Shown piece after piece: positions 27,268 to 35,625 of a DNA stretch of 64,000 bases (position 1 is the stretch's first letter; each line of letters opens with the position of its first letter). The notes under the pieces were generated by a model. It saw only the letters and a list, made by a program, of their open reading frames with translations. It had not been told where the DNA came from and made no database searches. The stretch is from WRGT01 sp964450405 (GTDB taxonomy: Bacteria; Spirochaetota; UBA4802; UBA5550): assembly GCA_964450405.1 (NCBI GenBank), contig CAYVCQ010000011.1, positions 61,387 to 125,386 on the forward strand. The letters are read 5' to 3'. The translations under genes and the position numbers were made by a program.

Positions 27268-28938
27268 ATGAACTCATTGGGAAGAGTATTAAAAGTTCTT
27301 AAAGATAAATTCGGCAGCAGTATAGTAAACAGTGAATCACCCGCTGCCTCAAGATTATTTGTAGATATTAAAGTTGAGAAAGTAAAAGATATTTCAAATG
27401 AGATAGTGGCTCTCGGCGGACGATACCTTGTAGGGATAGGACATGACAATATTGCACGTGACGGCAACATCGGGATGATTCATACATTCGGTTTTGACAA
27501 AGAGAATTCAATTCTTTTACTCAGAACCGCGGTTCCCGGCAGCAACCCCGTGATGGATTCAATAACAAACGATATCCCCGGTGCGGGATGGTCTGAGAGA
27601 GAATTTATAGATCTTCTTGGAATGAAATTTACAGGTCATCCGAAACCGAAGAAGCTTATCACCGCAGATGACTGGCCGACAGATATTTATCCGCTCAGAA
27701 AAGAGGTGCCGTACAATCTGGTTCCCCCATCTGCAGAAGATGTTGCTTATCAGCTCGATGAATGTCCTGAAGGCTGCTCCATTGTTCCGGTAGGACCTTT
27801 CCACACAGCTCTTCACGAACCGGAACACTTTGCAGTATATGTAGACGGCGAAACCATAAAAGGATGCGACTACAGGGGATTTATGACTCACCGTGGAATT
27901 GAAAAACTCTGTGAAAGCCAGGTGAGCTACAACGAAATTCCCTTTATTGCAGAAAGGATCTGCGGTATATGCGGATCAGTACATGCAACTGCATATTCTC
28001 AGGCTGTTGAAATGGCTGCGGGTATTGTAATTCCTGAAAGAGCGGAATACTTGCGAGTTTTATATCTTGAGATAGAAAGACTTCACTCTCATCTTCTCTG
28101 GCTTGGAGTTGCCGGGCATCTTATCGGTTTCGACACGGTGTTTATGCAGTCATGGAGAATCAGAGAACAGATCATGTGGCTAAGCGAACGTATTACAGGA
28201 AATAGAAAAACCTATGGTGTTGTAATAGTCGGCGGCTGTAGAAAAGATATCACCCCTGAGATCAGTGATGATATTCTGAGAGTTATAAAGAAAGTTGAAG
28301 AGGAAGTAACAACAGTATATAAATCAATTATTGGCGACTCGGCAATCCACAAAAGAACAAAGGGTGTCGGCTATCTTTCTAAAGAAGAGGCGATCAAATG
28401 GAGTCTGGTGGGGCCCGTTGCCAGAGCAAGAGGGATCGACATCGATGCAAGGAGAGACCATCCATACGCCGCCTACAAAGAACTTAAGTTTGATGTACCC
28501 GTTGTAGATTCGTGTGATGTCTGGGGAACACTGGTAGTGCGTTTGCTTGAAATCTATGAATCAATAAAAATAATACGGCAGGTGATCGACAAGCTGCCCG
28601 GTGGAGAAATACTTGCCAGTTTAACTGAAGAGATCCCGCCGCTCAAACATGGAATTTCTGTGGTTGAAGCTCCAAGAGGCGAATCTGTACACTTTGTGAT
28701 TACCGGTGAAGAGAACCGTCCCGACAGATGGAGAGTCCGTGCTCCCACATATCCGAATCTGCAGGCGATACCTGCGATGCTTCTTGGAGATCAGTTTGCC
28801 GACTTCCCTATAATTGTAGGGAGCATCGATCCTTGTTTCTCATGCACGGACAGGGTTGAGGTGGTAAACATCACCTCCGGTAAGAATAAGATAATGAGTA
28901 AGTCTGAGTTGGAATTTATATCACGCGGTAATAAGTGA
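27268..28938 (+). CDS. Group 4 [NiFe] hydrogenase large subunit, NuoC-NuoD fusion (HycE/HyfG-like)
   Basis: Residues 1-150 are a NuoC-like domain (GWSEREFIDLLG, DDWPTDIYPLRKEVPY). Residues 165-556 are the catalytic large subunit. Nickel ligands are intact: C232 and C235 in RICGICGS, and C523 and C526 in DPCFSCTDR. This separates it from respiratory complex I, which lacks them. A 30-residue tail follows C526 and should be removed by the maturation protease encoded upstream. The fused form is typical of formate-hydrogenlyase-type group 4 enzymes. It would catalyse proton reduction to H2 (or the reverse) on the cytoplasmic face. Confidence 0.95.
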   Translation: MNSLGRVLKVLKDKFGSSIVNSESPAASRLFVDIKVEKVKDISNEIVALGGRYLVGIGHDNIARDGNIGMIHTFGFDKENSILLLRTAVPGSNPVMDSITNDIPGAGWSEREFIDLLGMKFTGHPKPKKLITADDWPTDIYPLRKEVPYNLVPPSAEDVAYQLDECPEGCSIVPVGPFHTALHEPEHFAVYVDGETIKGCDYRGFMTHRGIEKLCESQVSYNEIPFIAERICGICGSVHATAYSQAVEMAAGIVIPERAEYLRVLYLEIERLHSHLLWLGVAGHLIGFDTVFMQSWRIREQIMWLSERITGNRKTYGVVIVGGCRKDITPEISDDILRVIKKVEEEVTTVYKSIIGDSAIHKRTKGVGYLSKEEAIKWSLVGPVARARGIDIDARRDHPYAAYKELKFDVPVVDSCDVWGTLVVRLLEIYESIKIIRQVIDKLPGGEILASLTEEIPPLKHGISVVEAPRGESVHFVITGEENRPDRWRVRAPTYPNLQAIPAMLLGDQFADFPIIVGSIDPCFSCTDRVEVVNITSGKNKIMSKSELEFISRGNK

Positions 28939-28950
28939 GGGGAGTGAATT

Positions 28951-29850
28951 ATGGATATAGTATATGTTTTTATCAACCTTGTTATATTTCTTGCTCTTGC
29001 ACCTCTGTTTGAGGGGATTGTAAGAAAGATCACGGCAAAGGTGCAGTCGAGGATGGGTCCTCCGATAATACAGCCTTACTATGATATAATAAAGCTGCTG
29101 GGTAAAGAAAACCTTGTTGCCGGCAACTGGGCTTTTAATCTTGCACCGATGATAGCATTCGCATCTGTTCTTTCAGTAATATGTTTCATACCATTCGGAT
29201 ATAAGGCAAATTTTCTGACACAGTATGCAGATGTTATTACAATAATTTATCTTCTGGTACTCGGCGGTGTTTCAATTCTCATCGGAGCTCTGGCAAGCAG
29301 AAACACCTTTGCGATGATGGGTGCAAGCAGAGAGATGGTTACAATGATTATGGTTGAGCCGGTTCTTGCAATGACATTCTTTGTCGGAGCAATGAAAGTG
29401 AAAAGTCTTGGAATTGATACAACAATATTCAGTGTGATGAATAACGGATACAGCTGGGCTGTGGGATTAATGCTGGTGTTGTATCTTGCTGCTCTTCAGG
29501 CTTTCGTGGGTAAGCAGCCATTTGACATATCTGAAGCTGAACAGGAACTTCTTGAAGGACCCTACCTTGAGTACAGCGGTCCGAACTACGCGCTGTTTAA
29601 ATACGCGATGATGATGAAACAGATGTTTTACGCGTCACTCTTTGTAATGGTGTTCATACCTTTTCTCTATACGGGAATTTATGGTTTAGATATTATTATC
29701 CAGCTTGCAGAGATAGCCTGTGTTTATGTTTTTATCGCTCTGGTGGGTTCCACCAATCCGAGGTTAAGAATTGATCAGGCTGTGAGATATTACGCGGTAC
29801 TGATAGTCCTCGCACTTAGTGCGGTGGGCCTCTCGGTATACGGAATATAA
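28951..29850 (+). CDS. Hydrogenase membrane subunit, NuoH-like (HycD/HyfC)
   Basis: This 299-residue protein has about eight hydrophobic helices and NuoH/HycD marks: KITAKVQSRMGPPIIQPYYD (about 31-50), the loop GKQPFDISEAEQELLEGPY (about 189-207) with its acidic residues, and EYSGPNYALFKYA. It anchors the peripheral catalytic arm and couples electron transfer to the antiporter-like subunit. It has a strong ribosome site (GGGGAG) and lies 12 bases after the large subunit. Confidence 0.94.
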   Translation: MDIVYVFINLVIFLALAPLFEGIVRKITAKVQSRMGPPIIQPYYDIIKLLGKENLVAGNWAFNLAPMIAFASVLSVICFIPFGYKANFLTQYADVITIIYLLVLGGVSILIGALASRNTFAMMGASREMVTMIMVEPVLAMTFFVGAMKVKSLGIDTTIFSVMNNGYSWAVGLMLVLYLAALQAFVGKQPFDISEAEQELLEGPYLEYSGPNYALFKYAMMMKQMFYASLFVMVFIPFLYTGIYGLDIIIQLAEIACVYVFIALVGSTNPRLRIDQAVRYYAVLIVLALSAVGLSVYGI

Positions 29851-29868
29851 GGGGTAAGGAGGATAACC

Positions 29869-30414
29869 ATGTGGTTAACAAGTAAAATTAAACAGGTTCT
29901 TATGGTGATCAAGCCGGGTGTTGTTACTCTGAATTATCCCTTCGAAAAAAGACCTGTACCTGAAAATTTCCGCGGGATGCCCTATTGGGATCATGAGAAA
30001 TGTATCGGCTGCGGAGGGTGCGCAAATCACTGCCCGGCGAGAACAATACTTGTACGTGATCTCTGTCAGGAGATAAGACTAATGGTCTATGATGCATCAA
30101 GATGTACATACTGCGGACGATGTGCCGATCTTTGTCCGGAAAAAGCTATAACTATGACAAAACAGTATGAAACAGCAACTGACGACAAGCAGGATCTTAC
30201 AGAAAGTATGGAACTCTTTATGCTCACATGTCAGAGATGTGGAAGATGCTATGATATGGAAAATAAAAATATGATCGATAGAATGGATCTTCTCGGATAT
30301 AGATATGATAATATTGAGGCACGTTCGCTTATACGAAAAACCACTGATCATTTTGATGCTGAAATACTCAGGAAAACAGCGAATTATAAACGACCCGGGA
30401 AATTAGGAGAATAG
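29869..30414 (+). CDS. Polyferredoxin subunit, NuoI/HycF-like, with an extra Cys motif
   Basis: Two 4Fe-4S motifs are clear: C-IGC-GGC-ANHCP and C-TYC-GRC-ADLCP in residues 43-95. A third Cys group, TCQRCGRC (about residue 120), follows the ferredoxin core and could bind another cluster or zinc. The length of 181 residues is normal for HycF/NuoI relatives. It would wire electrons from the diaphorase-like module to the small subunit. An AAGGAGG site lies at ideal spacing. Confidence 0.92.
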   Translation: MWLTSKIKQVLMVIKPGVVTLNYPFEKRPVPENFRGMPYWDHEKCIGCGGCANHCPARTILVRDLCQEIRLMVYDASRCTYCGRCADLCPEKAITMTKQYETATDDKQDLTESMELFMLTCQRCGRCYDMENKNMIDRMDLLGYRYDNIEARSLIRKTTDHFDAEILRKTANYKRPGKLGE

Positions 30415-30416
30415 AT

Positions 30417-30947
30417 ATGTTTACGAATCTTTCAAAGAAAATTTTCGGCAAATCACTGTGGCTCTACCACTGCAATACAGGCGCATGTAACGGCTGCGAT
30501 ATAGAGATACTCAACGTCCTTACTCCCTTTTACGACGTTGAGAGATTCGGGATGAAACTTGTTGCTTCACCAAGACACGCCGATGTTATGCTTCTATCCG
30601 GAGCTGTAACAAGACCAACGTATCCTCTTGTAAAAAAAGCCTACGACGCTCTCCCTAATCCTAAACTTGTTTTCGGAATAGGTTCATGCGCTACCGGGGG
30701 CGGATGCTGGTTTGATACATATAATGTAACCGGCGGAGCTACAGGGGTTGTACCTGTGAATTATTTTATACCGGGATGCCCTCCAAGACCCGAGGCTATT
30801 ATTTACGGTGTGGCACTTGCTCTTGGCCTTGTTGATAAACAGGTTGCACCGATCGATCTCAAACAGATGGAATTTCCAATAGATGTATATGAACGGAATA
30901 AAGCCTGGGAAGAGAGAAATGTCATTTATAAAATGCTGGATAATTAA
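30417..30947 (+). CDS. Hydrogenase small subunit, NuoB-like (HycG/HyfI)
   Basis: This 176-residue protein carries the four cysteines of the proximal 4Fe-4S cluster: CNTGACNGCD (about 20-29), GSCATGGGC (about 85) and PGCPPRPEAI (about 117). It transfers electrons to the [NiFe] centre of the large subunit. The start lies 2 bases after the polyferredoxin stop. It is the last structural gene of the hydrogenase operon. Confidence 0.95.
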   Translation: MFTNLSKKIFGKSLWLYHCNTGACNGCDIEILNVLTPFYDVERFGMKLVASPRHADVMLLSGAVTRPTYPLVKKAYDALPNPKLVFGIGSCATGGGCWFDTYNVTGGATGVVPVNYFIPGCPPRPEAIIYGVALALGLVDKQVAPIDLKQMEFPIDVYERNKAWEERNVIYKMLDN

Positions 30948-30961
30948 GGGGAGTGATCACG

Positions 30962-31369
30962 ATGAATAAGATGAAGAAAATACTTCTTGTTGACGATGAT
31001 AAGGATCTTGTCACTACTCTTGCTCAGGCGATTAGAATGAATGATTTTGAAGTTGCTGTAGCTTATAGCGGAGCAGAGGGACTGAAAAAAATTCTCATCG
31101 AAAATCCTGATCTGGTTATCGTTGACGTTATGATGGAAACTGATACGGCAGGTTTTGAAGCCGTGTATCAGATCAGAAATAAAAGGGAAGGATCTAGGTA
31201 TTCCGGAGTAAAAGACATTCCAATAATCATGCTTACAGCAATTGATCAGGTTACAAATTCGCGTTTTTCTCTTAACGCAGAACAAAGTTTTTTACCGGAT
31301 ATAAGTGATTTTCTCACAAAGCCGGTTGACATTGATGAGCTTATTGAGAAGATAAATAAATTTGTGTAG
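30962..31369 (+). CDS. Single-domain response regulator at the end of the hydrogenase operon
   Basis: The ATG at 30962 has a GGGGAG site 7 bases upstream; a GTG at 30953 is the alternative. The 135 residues form one receiver: VDDDKD start, phospho-acceptor D55 in IVDVMME, and Lys in LTKPVD. An insert (GSRYSGVKDIP) before the fourth strand is longer than usual. The gap to the hydrogenase small subunit is only 14 bases, so it is probably co-transcribed and may control or report on the hydrogenase. No DNA-binding domain. Confidence 0.9.
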   Translation: MNKMKKILLVDDDKDLVTTLAQAIRMNDFEVAVAYSGAEGLKKILIENPDLVIVDVMMETDTAGFEAVYQIRNKREGSRYSGVKDIPIIMLTAIDQVTNSRFSLNAEQSFLPDISDFLTKPVDIDELIEKINKFV

Positions 31370-31389
31370 CATTGTCCAATATTTTGAAA

Positions 31390-31448
31390 GCCCCCGCACC
31401 CCGGTCGTTGGCAAAGCAAATCCTTGCCCCCTTCGGGGGTGCGGGGGC
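31390..31448. repeat. GC-rich inverted repeat (GCCCCCGCACCCC)
   Basis: A perfect 13-bp inverted repeat, GCCCCCGCACCCC (31390-31402) and GGGGTGCGGGGGC (31436-31448), stands out in AT-rich DNA between the two regulator genes. Its CCCCGGTCGTTGGCA resembles CCCCGGTCGGTTGCA at about 32800, so they share a repeat family. It could act as a terminator or attenuator, or be a passenger element. Confidence 0.7.
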
Positions 31449-31525
31449 CGTGGGGGATGGATTTTGGTTTTACAAAGTTGATGTGTATCAGGAAGATTAC
31501 AAAAAAATTCTACCGGCGGACAGGT

Positions 31526-32596
31526 ATGAGTAAACAGATAAAGATGCTTATAATCGACGATGAAGATATAGTTTTAAAAAGCTGTCAGAGAATTCTCCGG
31601 GGCGAGGATTATCTTATTGACACTGTCTATTCCGGTGAAGACGGCCTCGCTAAAATCGAGATGGAAAAGTATGATCTTGTGATCACCGATCTTATGATGC
31701 CAGGTATGAGCGGCATGGATGTGCTCCGTACAGTTAAAGAAAGAAAACTTGATCTTACAGTTATAATTTTTACAGGATTTGCCACTGCAGAAACTGCCCG
31801 TGAAGCATTGAAGATGGGAGCTTTTGATTATATACCCAAACCTTTTACCCCGGAGGAGTTCCGCGATGTAATAGTAAATGCAGTTAAGTCTAGAGAAAAC
31901 GGCGAAACAAGCATGCTCGATCTTATGGCTATTGTCTCTCATGAACTCAAGAGTCCGGTATCGGTAGTTCATACAACTGCTCAGACTATGGCAAAAGGTT
32001 ACTTCGGAAATATTGAACCAAAACAGAAAGAGATACTTGAAACGATAATAAGAAACTGTCAGTATCTGGAAGACATTATCCGGAGCTATATCGATCTATC
32101 CAAAATGGAGCTTGATGATCTTGAGTCGTTTCATCAGGAGATAAATTTTGTAGATGATGTCGTTAAACATGTAGTCGAAATACCTGAATACGCATCAAAT
32201 ATAAAAAAAATGCCACTTGTGATAGACTATCAGGTGCATCCTGTTATACATGGAGATCCGAATCTTCTGCAGATCGTTGTAACAAACTTTGTTAATAATG
32301 CTATTAAGTACGGCCGCAACGGAACTGAGGTCAGGATTTCTCTATATCAAAAAGATGGAGAAGTGGTCTTCTCTATATACAATTATGGTGTAGGAATCTC
32401 AAAAGAAGATGCTGAGACAAAACTCTTCGGTAAATTCGGAAGATTAAAGCAGAAGGGTACAGAGGGGATTAAGGGTTCAGGTCTTGGTCTATATATATGT
32501 AAAAAAATTATTGAAAAGCATAATGGAAAAGTATGGATCGATTCTGTTCAGGGTGAATACGCCAATTTTTTCTTTAGTCTTCCTGCAATGCACTAG
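31526..32596 (+). CDS. Receiver-histidine kinase (REC-HisKA-HATPase)
   Basis: The ATG at 31526 starts at the receiver (MSKQIKMLIIDDED); the frame upstream to 31424 runs through the GC-rich repeat and is not coding. Residues 1-120 are a receiver with D55 in VITDLMMPG. H139 lies in AIVSHELKSPVSVVHTTAQ. The HATPase has TNFVNNAIKYG and GIKGSGLGLYICKK. It is a soluble kinase regulated by phosphorylation of its own receiver. Position suggests it works with the preceding receiver in control of the hydrogenase operon, which is an inference. Confidence 0.9.
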   Translation: MSKQIKMLIIDDEDIVLKSCQRILRGEDYLIDTVYSGEDGLAKIEMEKYDLVITDLMMPGMSGMDVLRTVKERKLDLTVIIFTGFATAETAREALKMGAFDYIPKPFTPEEFRDVIVNAVKSRENGETSMLDLMAIVSHELKSPVSVVHTTAQTMAKGYFGNIEPKQKEILETIIRNCQYLEDIIRSYIDLSKMELDDLESFHQEINFVDDVVKHVVEIPEYASNIKKMPLVIDYQVHPVIHGDPNLLQIVVTNFVNNAIKYGRNGTEVRISLYQKDGEVVFSIYNYGVGISKEDAETKLFGKFGRLKQKGTEGIKGSGLGLYICKKIIEKHNGKVWIDSVQGEYANFFFSLPAMH

Positions 32597-32788
32597 AGAT
32601 TCGATGATGTTGCGTGATCGTTAAATGTTTTAGAGACACATGCAATGGTTATACCTGAACATAAATTTAATGTAAAAAAAAGGTTACATCTCCATGTCTT
32701 CTCTGGCGGCGGGTAGAGAGATCATTTTATATTTAAATGTGGCTCTTTCCGGAATGTTGGGGAAATAATTAATTTAATTCAAACCTTC

Positions 32789-32820
32789 TTGCCCCCTATC
32801 CCCGGTCGGTTGCACCGGGT
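32789..32820. repeat. GC-rich repeat piece (CCCCGGTCGGTTGCACCGGG)
   Basis: It is related to the element at 31390-31448 by the shared CCCCGGTCG core. With 33000-33021 it brackets the DUF559-like remnant. Confidence 0.55.
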
Positions 32821-32856
32821 GTATCAGTTATATCGCTGTTAGTTGTATTCTTATCA

Positions 32857-32970
32857 TTACTTTACAATCCCGATATTATTTAATACATCTTCATCTTTGA
32901 TCCGCAATGTATCGATTCCAATATTCCTCAGGAATTCATCCCTGTATTTATCGTATTTTTTTGTGATTCA
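32857..32970 (-). pseudogene. DUF559-like endonuclease remnant (C-terminal 36 codons)
   Basis: On the minus strand a stop-to-stop frame reads YDKYRDEFLRNIGIDTLRIK followed by DEDVLNNIGIVK and a stop. This matches the C-terminal end of DUF559 proteins (YD-x2-R, a Gly, LR, then DEDVLNN), a PD-(D/E)xK nuclease-like family. The N-terminal catalytic part is absent, interrupted by a stop and then the GC-rich repeat at 33000. DUF559 genes often travel with such C/G-rich repeats. Confidence 0.65.
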
Positions 32971-32999
32971 TAAATTCACTAATAATTTCCCTCTTACGT

Positions 33000-33021
33000 G
33001 CCCCCTCTGGGGGACAGGGGG
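33000..33021. repeat. GC-rich inverted repeat (CCCCCTCTGGGGG)
   Basis: GCCCCCTCTGGGGGACAGGG and two further G residues can fold back on themselves. It lies just upstream of the DUF559-like remnant on its coding strand. Confidence 0.55.
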
Positions 33022-33173
33022 ATATAGGAATGTAAATTATCCCGACAATTCGAAATGAGCTTTAAATATTAAATAGGTTCAGGATTTATAAATGAATTTT
33101 TTTATTGATTAAAATATGCCTGTTAGTATAGAATCTTTTTTTAAGTTTAAATAAAGTTTCTGGAGAATATTTT

Positions 33174-33509
33174 ATGAAAAACAGAAGATTCGGATCCAAT
33201 GCAATTATGAATGCAGTAATAAGAATTTCTATTTTAGCATGGGTAGTCCTCTGCGTAATAATTGTAAAATTTGTTATGAGATATTCAGCATCTTCAGGAA
33301 TTGCATATATTATTTCAGAATTAAAAGGTGCAGGACAGATGACTGATTATATTATTTACAGGCTTCTTGTTTTAATTATTATTCTAAGTGTTTCAGGTAT
33401 TCTTTTTAACATGTTCCGCATGAAGAGAAGAAGCGATAAAATAAGACTTTTTCCTATTGTATCAACGATTCTGGCAGTTGCAGGTATAATATATCTCCAT
33501 TTGATGTAA
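33174..33509 (+). CDS. Small three-helix membrane protein, unknown function
   Basis: This 111-residue ORF has hydrophobic helices at about 15-35, 60-82 and 91-110 with a basic loop MFRMKRRSDKIR between the last two. A TGGAG ribosome site is present. I do not recognise the family. Coding-like composition and the ribosome site support it. Confidence 0.6.
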   Translation: MKNRRFGSNAIMNAVIRISILAWVVLCVIIVKFVMRYSASSGIAYIISELKGAGQMTDYIIYRLLVLIIILSVSGILFNMFRMKRRSDKIRLFPIVSTILAVAGIIYLHLM

Positions 33510-33772
33510 ACAGATATTGCACAAACATTATCATGTCAAATTAGTCTTAGCAGTTAAATAATATTTATTTAAACCACTCTATCTTAAGAGACTATCTCAA
33601 AAGAATAAACTTGCAGCATTTGTCATTCCGGTATGGCTGTGAGTAAACTTTCGGGTCAGCTCTTTCCGCTGCTAATAAGTGTATGCTCAAGCTGCAGATC
33701 CTTTGCTGTATTTAGAATTTATATTGACAGTTTACATGTATCTTTCTGTTATCTATTTAAACTAAAGAATCA

Positions 33773-34060
33773 ATGGATTATAAAATGAAAAGAACAGATT
33801 TAGAAAAAACACTTGGAACTAAGATAAAGGCTAAAATTCATGCGAACAGCGAAACAGGGCCATTCAGTAAAGATGCAGCAAAACCGGTAGATAAACGTGA
33901 ACAGCGCAAACTCGATCAGGCACAGGGGCTTGTTCCATTTGCTGTAAAGATCAATATTGATCTTGTAGAGAAAATACAGGATATCGCAAAAGAAGAGAAA
34001 AAGACAGTGAGTGACGTTGTGATGGAACTTCTACATAAAGCTCTGGAAAACAAAAAGTAG
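33773..34060 (+). CDS. Small protein with ribbon-helix-helix-like C-terminus
   Basis: The first 50 of 95 residues are charged and probably flexible. Residues 52-92 (VPFAVKINIDLVEKIQDIAK then EEKKTVSDVVMELLHKAL) look like a ribbon-helix-helix domain: a short strand of alternating residues, then two amphipathic helices split by a T-x-S-D turn. Such proteins bind DNA as dimers, often as antitoxins or repressors, but no toxin gene is adjacent. The next gene (M55 peptidase) starts 106 bases downstream. The function is inferred only from fold resemblance. Confidence 0.6.
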   Translation: MDYKMKRTDLEKTLGTKIKAKIHANSETGPFSKDAAKPVDKREQRKLDQAQGLVPFAVKINIDLVEKIQDIAKEEKKTVSDVVMELLHKALENKK

Positions 34061-34166
34061 ATATGAAGCATGCAGCGCATATCATTGCGTGCGCCTCGAA
34101 ATATCCGGACTGCATACGTCTAAAAACATCAAACGTCTTCATCGCTGCAACCCGAAGAGAGATATA

Positions 34167-35087
34167 ATGTATAAAAAAATCTTAATAATAGCGGACATTG
34201 AGGGGAGCACTGGTTGCGGCAGTTACGAAGCCTCATCGTTTAATACATCGGCATGGTACGATGCATGTATTGATATGTCGCTAGATATAAATGCCGTTGT
34301 TACTAATCTGTTTAACAATGGCGCGGAGAAGATATATGTTAAAGATTTTCACCGCACGGGATACAATCTTCTTTCTGAGCTGATTGATAAACGGGCTCGT
34401 GTGATTCATGGATATAATGAAGGACCGGTACCCGGTATTGGAAATGTTTACGATGCAGAGGCGGTGATGTTCATAGGAATGCATGCCTCTTCCGGTTCTG
34501 ATGGTTTTCTCGCTCACACTTTTACATCAAGGTACAGCGGTATAACGGCAGATGGTCTTAGGGTTTCAGAACTCCAGATATTTGCATCATCACTTTTTGT
34601 TTATTCGCTCATCCCTGTTTTCTTCTCAGGATGTCCTGTTGCCTGCACAGAGGCTCTGGAAAAAGTTCACGGGATAAATGTTTTCCCTGTGCTGAAAGAT
34701 GAATCCGGTTTTATCGATAAGGAGAAGTGCCGGAAAGAGCTTGCTTCGGCTGCGGGGGAGTCACTTATAAATAATATATCTGCCCCATACATTATGAAGC
34801 CCCCATTCAATATTGAGCTTAGGATGCGCGATGGTTTTAAAGCTGCGGGAATAATAGCAAAACGATGGAGTCTTCAAAGCAGCGGCAGCAGTGTCTTTTT
34901 CACAGCATCTGATTTCGATGATTTTTATAATAGATTAATAATGATAACTTATTTTACTCCGATTATTAAATTGATGATTCCGGCCGGGTTATTCCTGTTT
35001 AATTTTTATGGAAGGATTGGACTCTCAATAGTCCGGTTCAAAAGAAGAGGTGTAATAAAAAAAATACTTAGAGATAAAAAGATTTAA
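34167..35087 (+). CDS. M55-family D-aminopeptidase-like protein (DppA-like)
   Basis: I prefer the ATG at 34167 (MYKKILIIADIEGSTGC); the longer frame from 34089 adds 26 unrelated residues. M55 metal ligands are visible: D10-x-E12, a His in KDFHRTG (about 71), a His in IGMHASSG (about 110), and a Glu in RVSELQIFASS (about 138). DppA enzymes are zinc D-aminopeptidases that process D-amino-acid peptides. The C-terminal 45 residues hold a hydrophobic helix (KLMIPAGLFLFNF) and a basic tail, unlike standard DppA, so membrane association is possible. No dpp transporter genes are nearby. Confidence 0.78.
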   Translation: MYKKILIIADIEGSTGCGSYEASSFNTSAWYDACIDMSLDINAVVTNLFNNGAEKIYVKDFHRTGYNLLSELIDKRARVIHGYNEGPVPGIGNVYDAEAVMFIGMHASSGSDGFLAHTFTSRYSGITADGLRVSELQIFASSLFVYSLIPVFFSGCPVACTEALEKVHGINVFPVLKDESGFIDKEKCRKELASAAGESLINNISAPYIMKPPFNIELRMRDGFKAAGIIAKRWSLQSSGSSVFFTASDFDDFYNRLIMITYFTPIIKLMIPAGLFLFNFYGRIGLSIVRFKRRGVIKKILRDKKI

Positions 35088-35132
35088 TTTACCGGATAAG
35101 CTGAAATATTCCCGGCTGCCTTAAAAATAAAA

Positions 35133-35154
35133 AATGCCTGGATTTCCAGGCATT
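35133..35154 (-). terminator. Intrinsic terminator for the DUF4156-like lipoprotein gene
   Basis: A perfect 10-bp stem (AATGCCTGGA / TCCAGGCATT) is followed on the minus strand by a T-rich run. It lies between two convergent genes and terminates the minus-strand lipoprotein gene. Confidence 0.85.
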
Positions 35155-35193
35155 ATCATAGAAGTATTAATCAGCAAATGTAAGGAGAGGTTA

Positions 35194-35505
35194 TCACTTT
35201 TTCTTGTATACCCGCCCATAACCTGTGTAATAAAGAGAAATTTCGATACTCTCCCATTGGATTTTATCTATTACAAGAAAATCACCACCCATAGAGGCGG
35301 CCTTGTTTCTTAGCCGTACGATTGCATCGTCATAAGTTTTTCCTGAATCAAAACCGGTTATTTCAACAGGACCGATAAGTGTATAATTTTTAGGGGCTTC
35401 CTGTTTTTCAACATATTCCACTGTCCCGCCAATACCTAGCGATGCCGAGACACATCCTGAAAAGAGTATTATTGGTAATAGGCAGATTAAAGCTGTTTTT
35501 TTCAT
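35194..35505 (-). CDS. Small lipoprotein, DUF4156/RcsF-like
   Basis: This 103-residue protein begins with a lipoprotein signal ending LFSGC18. The mature part has DDAIVRLRNKAASMGGDFLV, the pattern of DUF4156-type envelope lipoproteins in which an LRNKAA helix is followed by GG(D/N). The function in this group is unknown. It has its own terminator and is monocistronic. Confidence 0.75.
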   Translation of the reverse strand: MKKTALICLLPIILFSGCVSASLGIGGTVEYVEKQEAPKNYTLIGPVEITGFDSGKTYDDAIVRLRNKAASMGGDFLVIDKIQWESIEISLYYTGYGRVYKKK

Positions 35506-35625
35506 ATTTTTTTTGCTCCATGGCTTTGAGTCTTATAAATTTTAATAACTAAGACCTGTTAAAGTTAATTTGTCAAGAATGTTAATAAAATTATGTAATG
35601 TTGAAGATATTTTTTTTAAACCTGA

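Larger units (their letters stand above)
32597..33173. other. Repeat-rich spacer
   Basis: This 577-bp spacer contains two GC-rich repeat pieces (32789-32820 and 33000-33021) that flank a DUF559-like remnant on the minus strand. Nothing else coding is seen. Confidence 0.6.

Noticed and set aside
27268..30947. Call as complex I (Nuo) genes
   Set aside because: The large subunit retains both CxxC nickel motifs, a maturation protease is encoded, and NuoA, J and K are absent.
31424..31525. N-terminal extension of the receiver-kinase from a TTG at 31424
   Set aside because: It would translate the GC-rich inverted repeat; the receiver begins at 31526.
32843..33058. 71-codon plus-strand ORF in the repeat-rich spacer
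   Set aside because: It is antisense to the DUF559-like remnant and runs into the GC-rich repeat; no ribosome site or domain.
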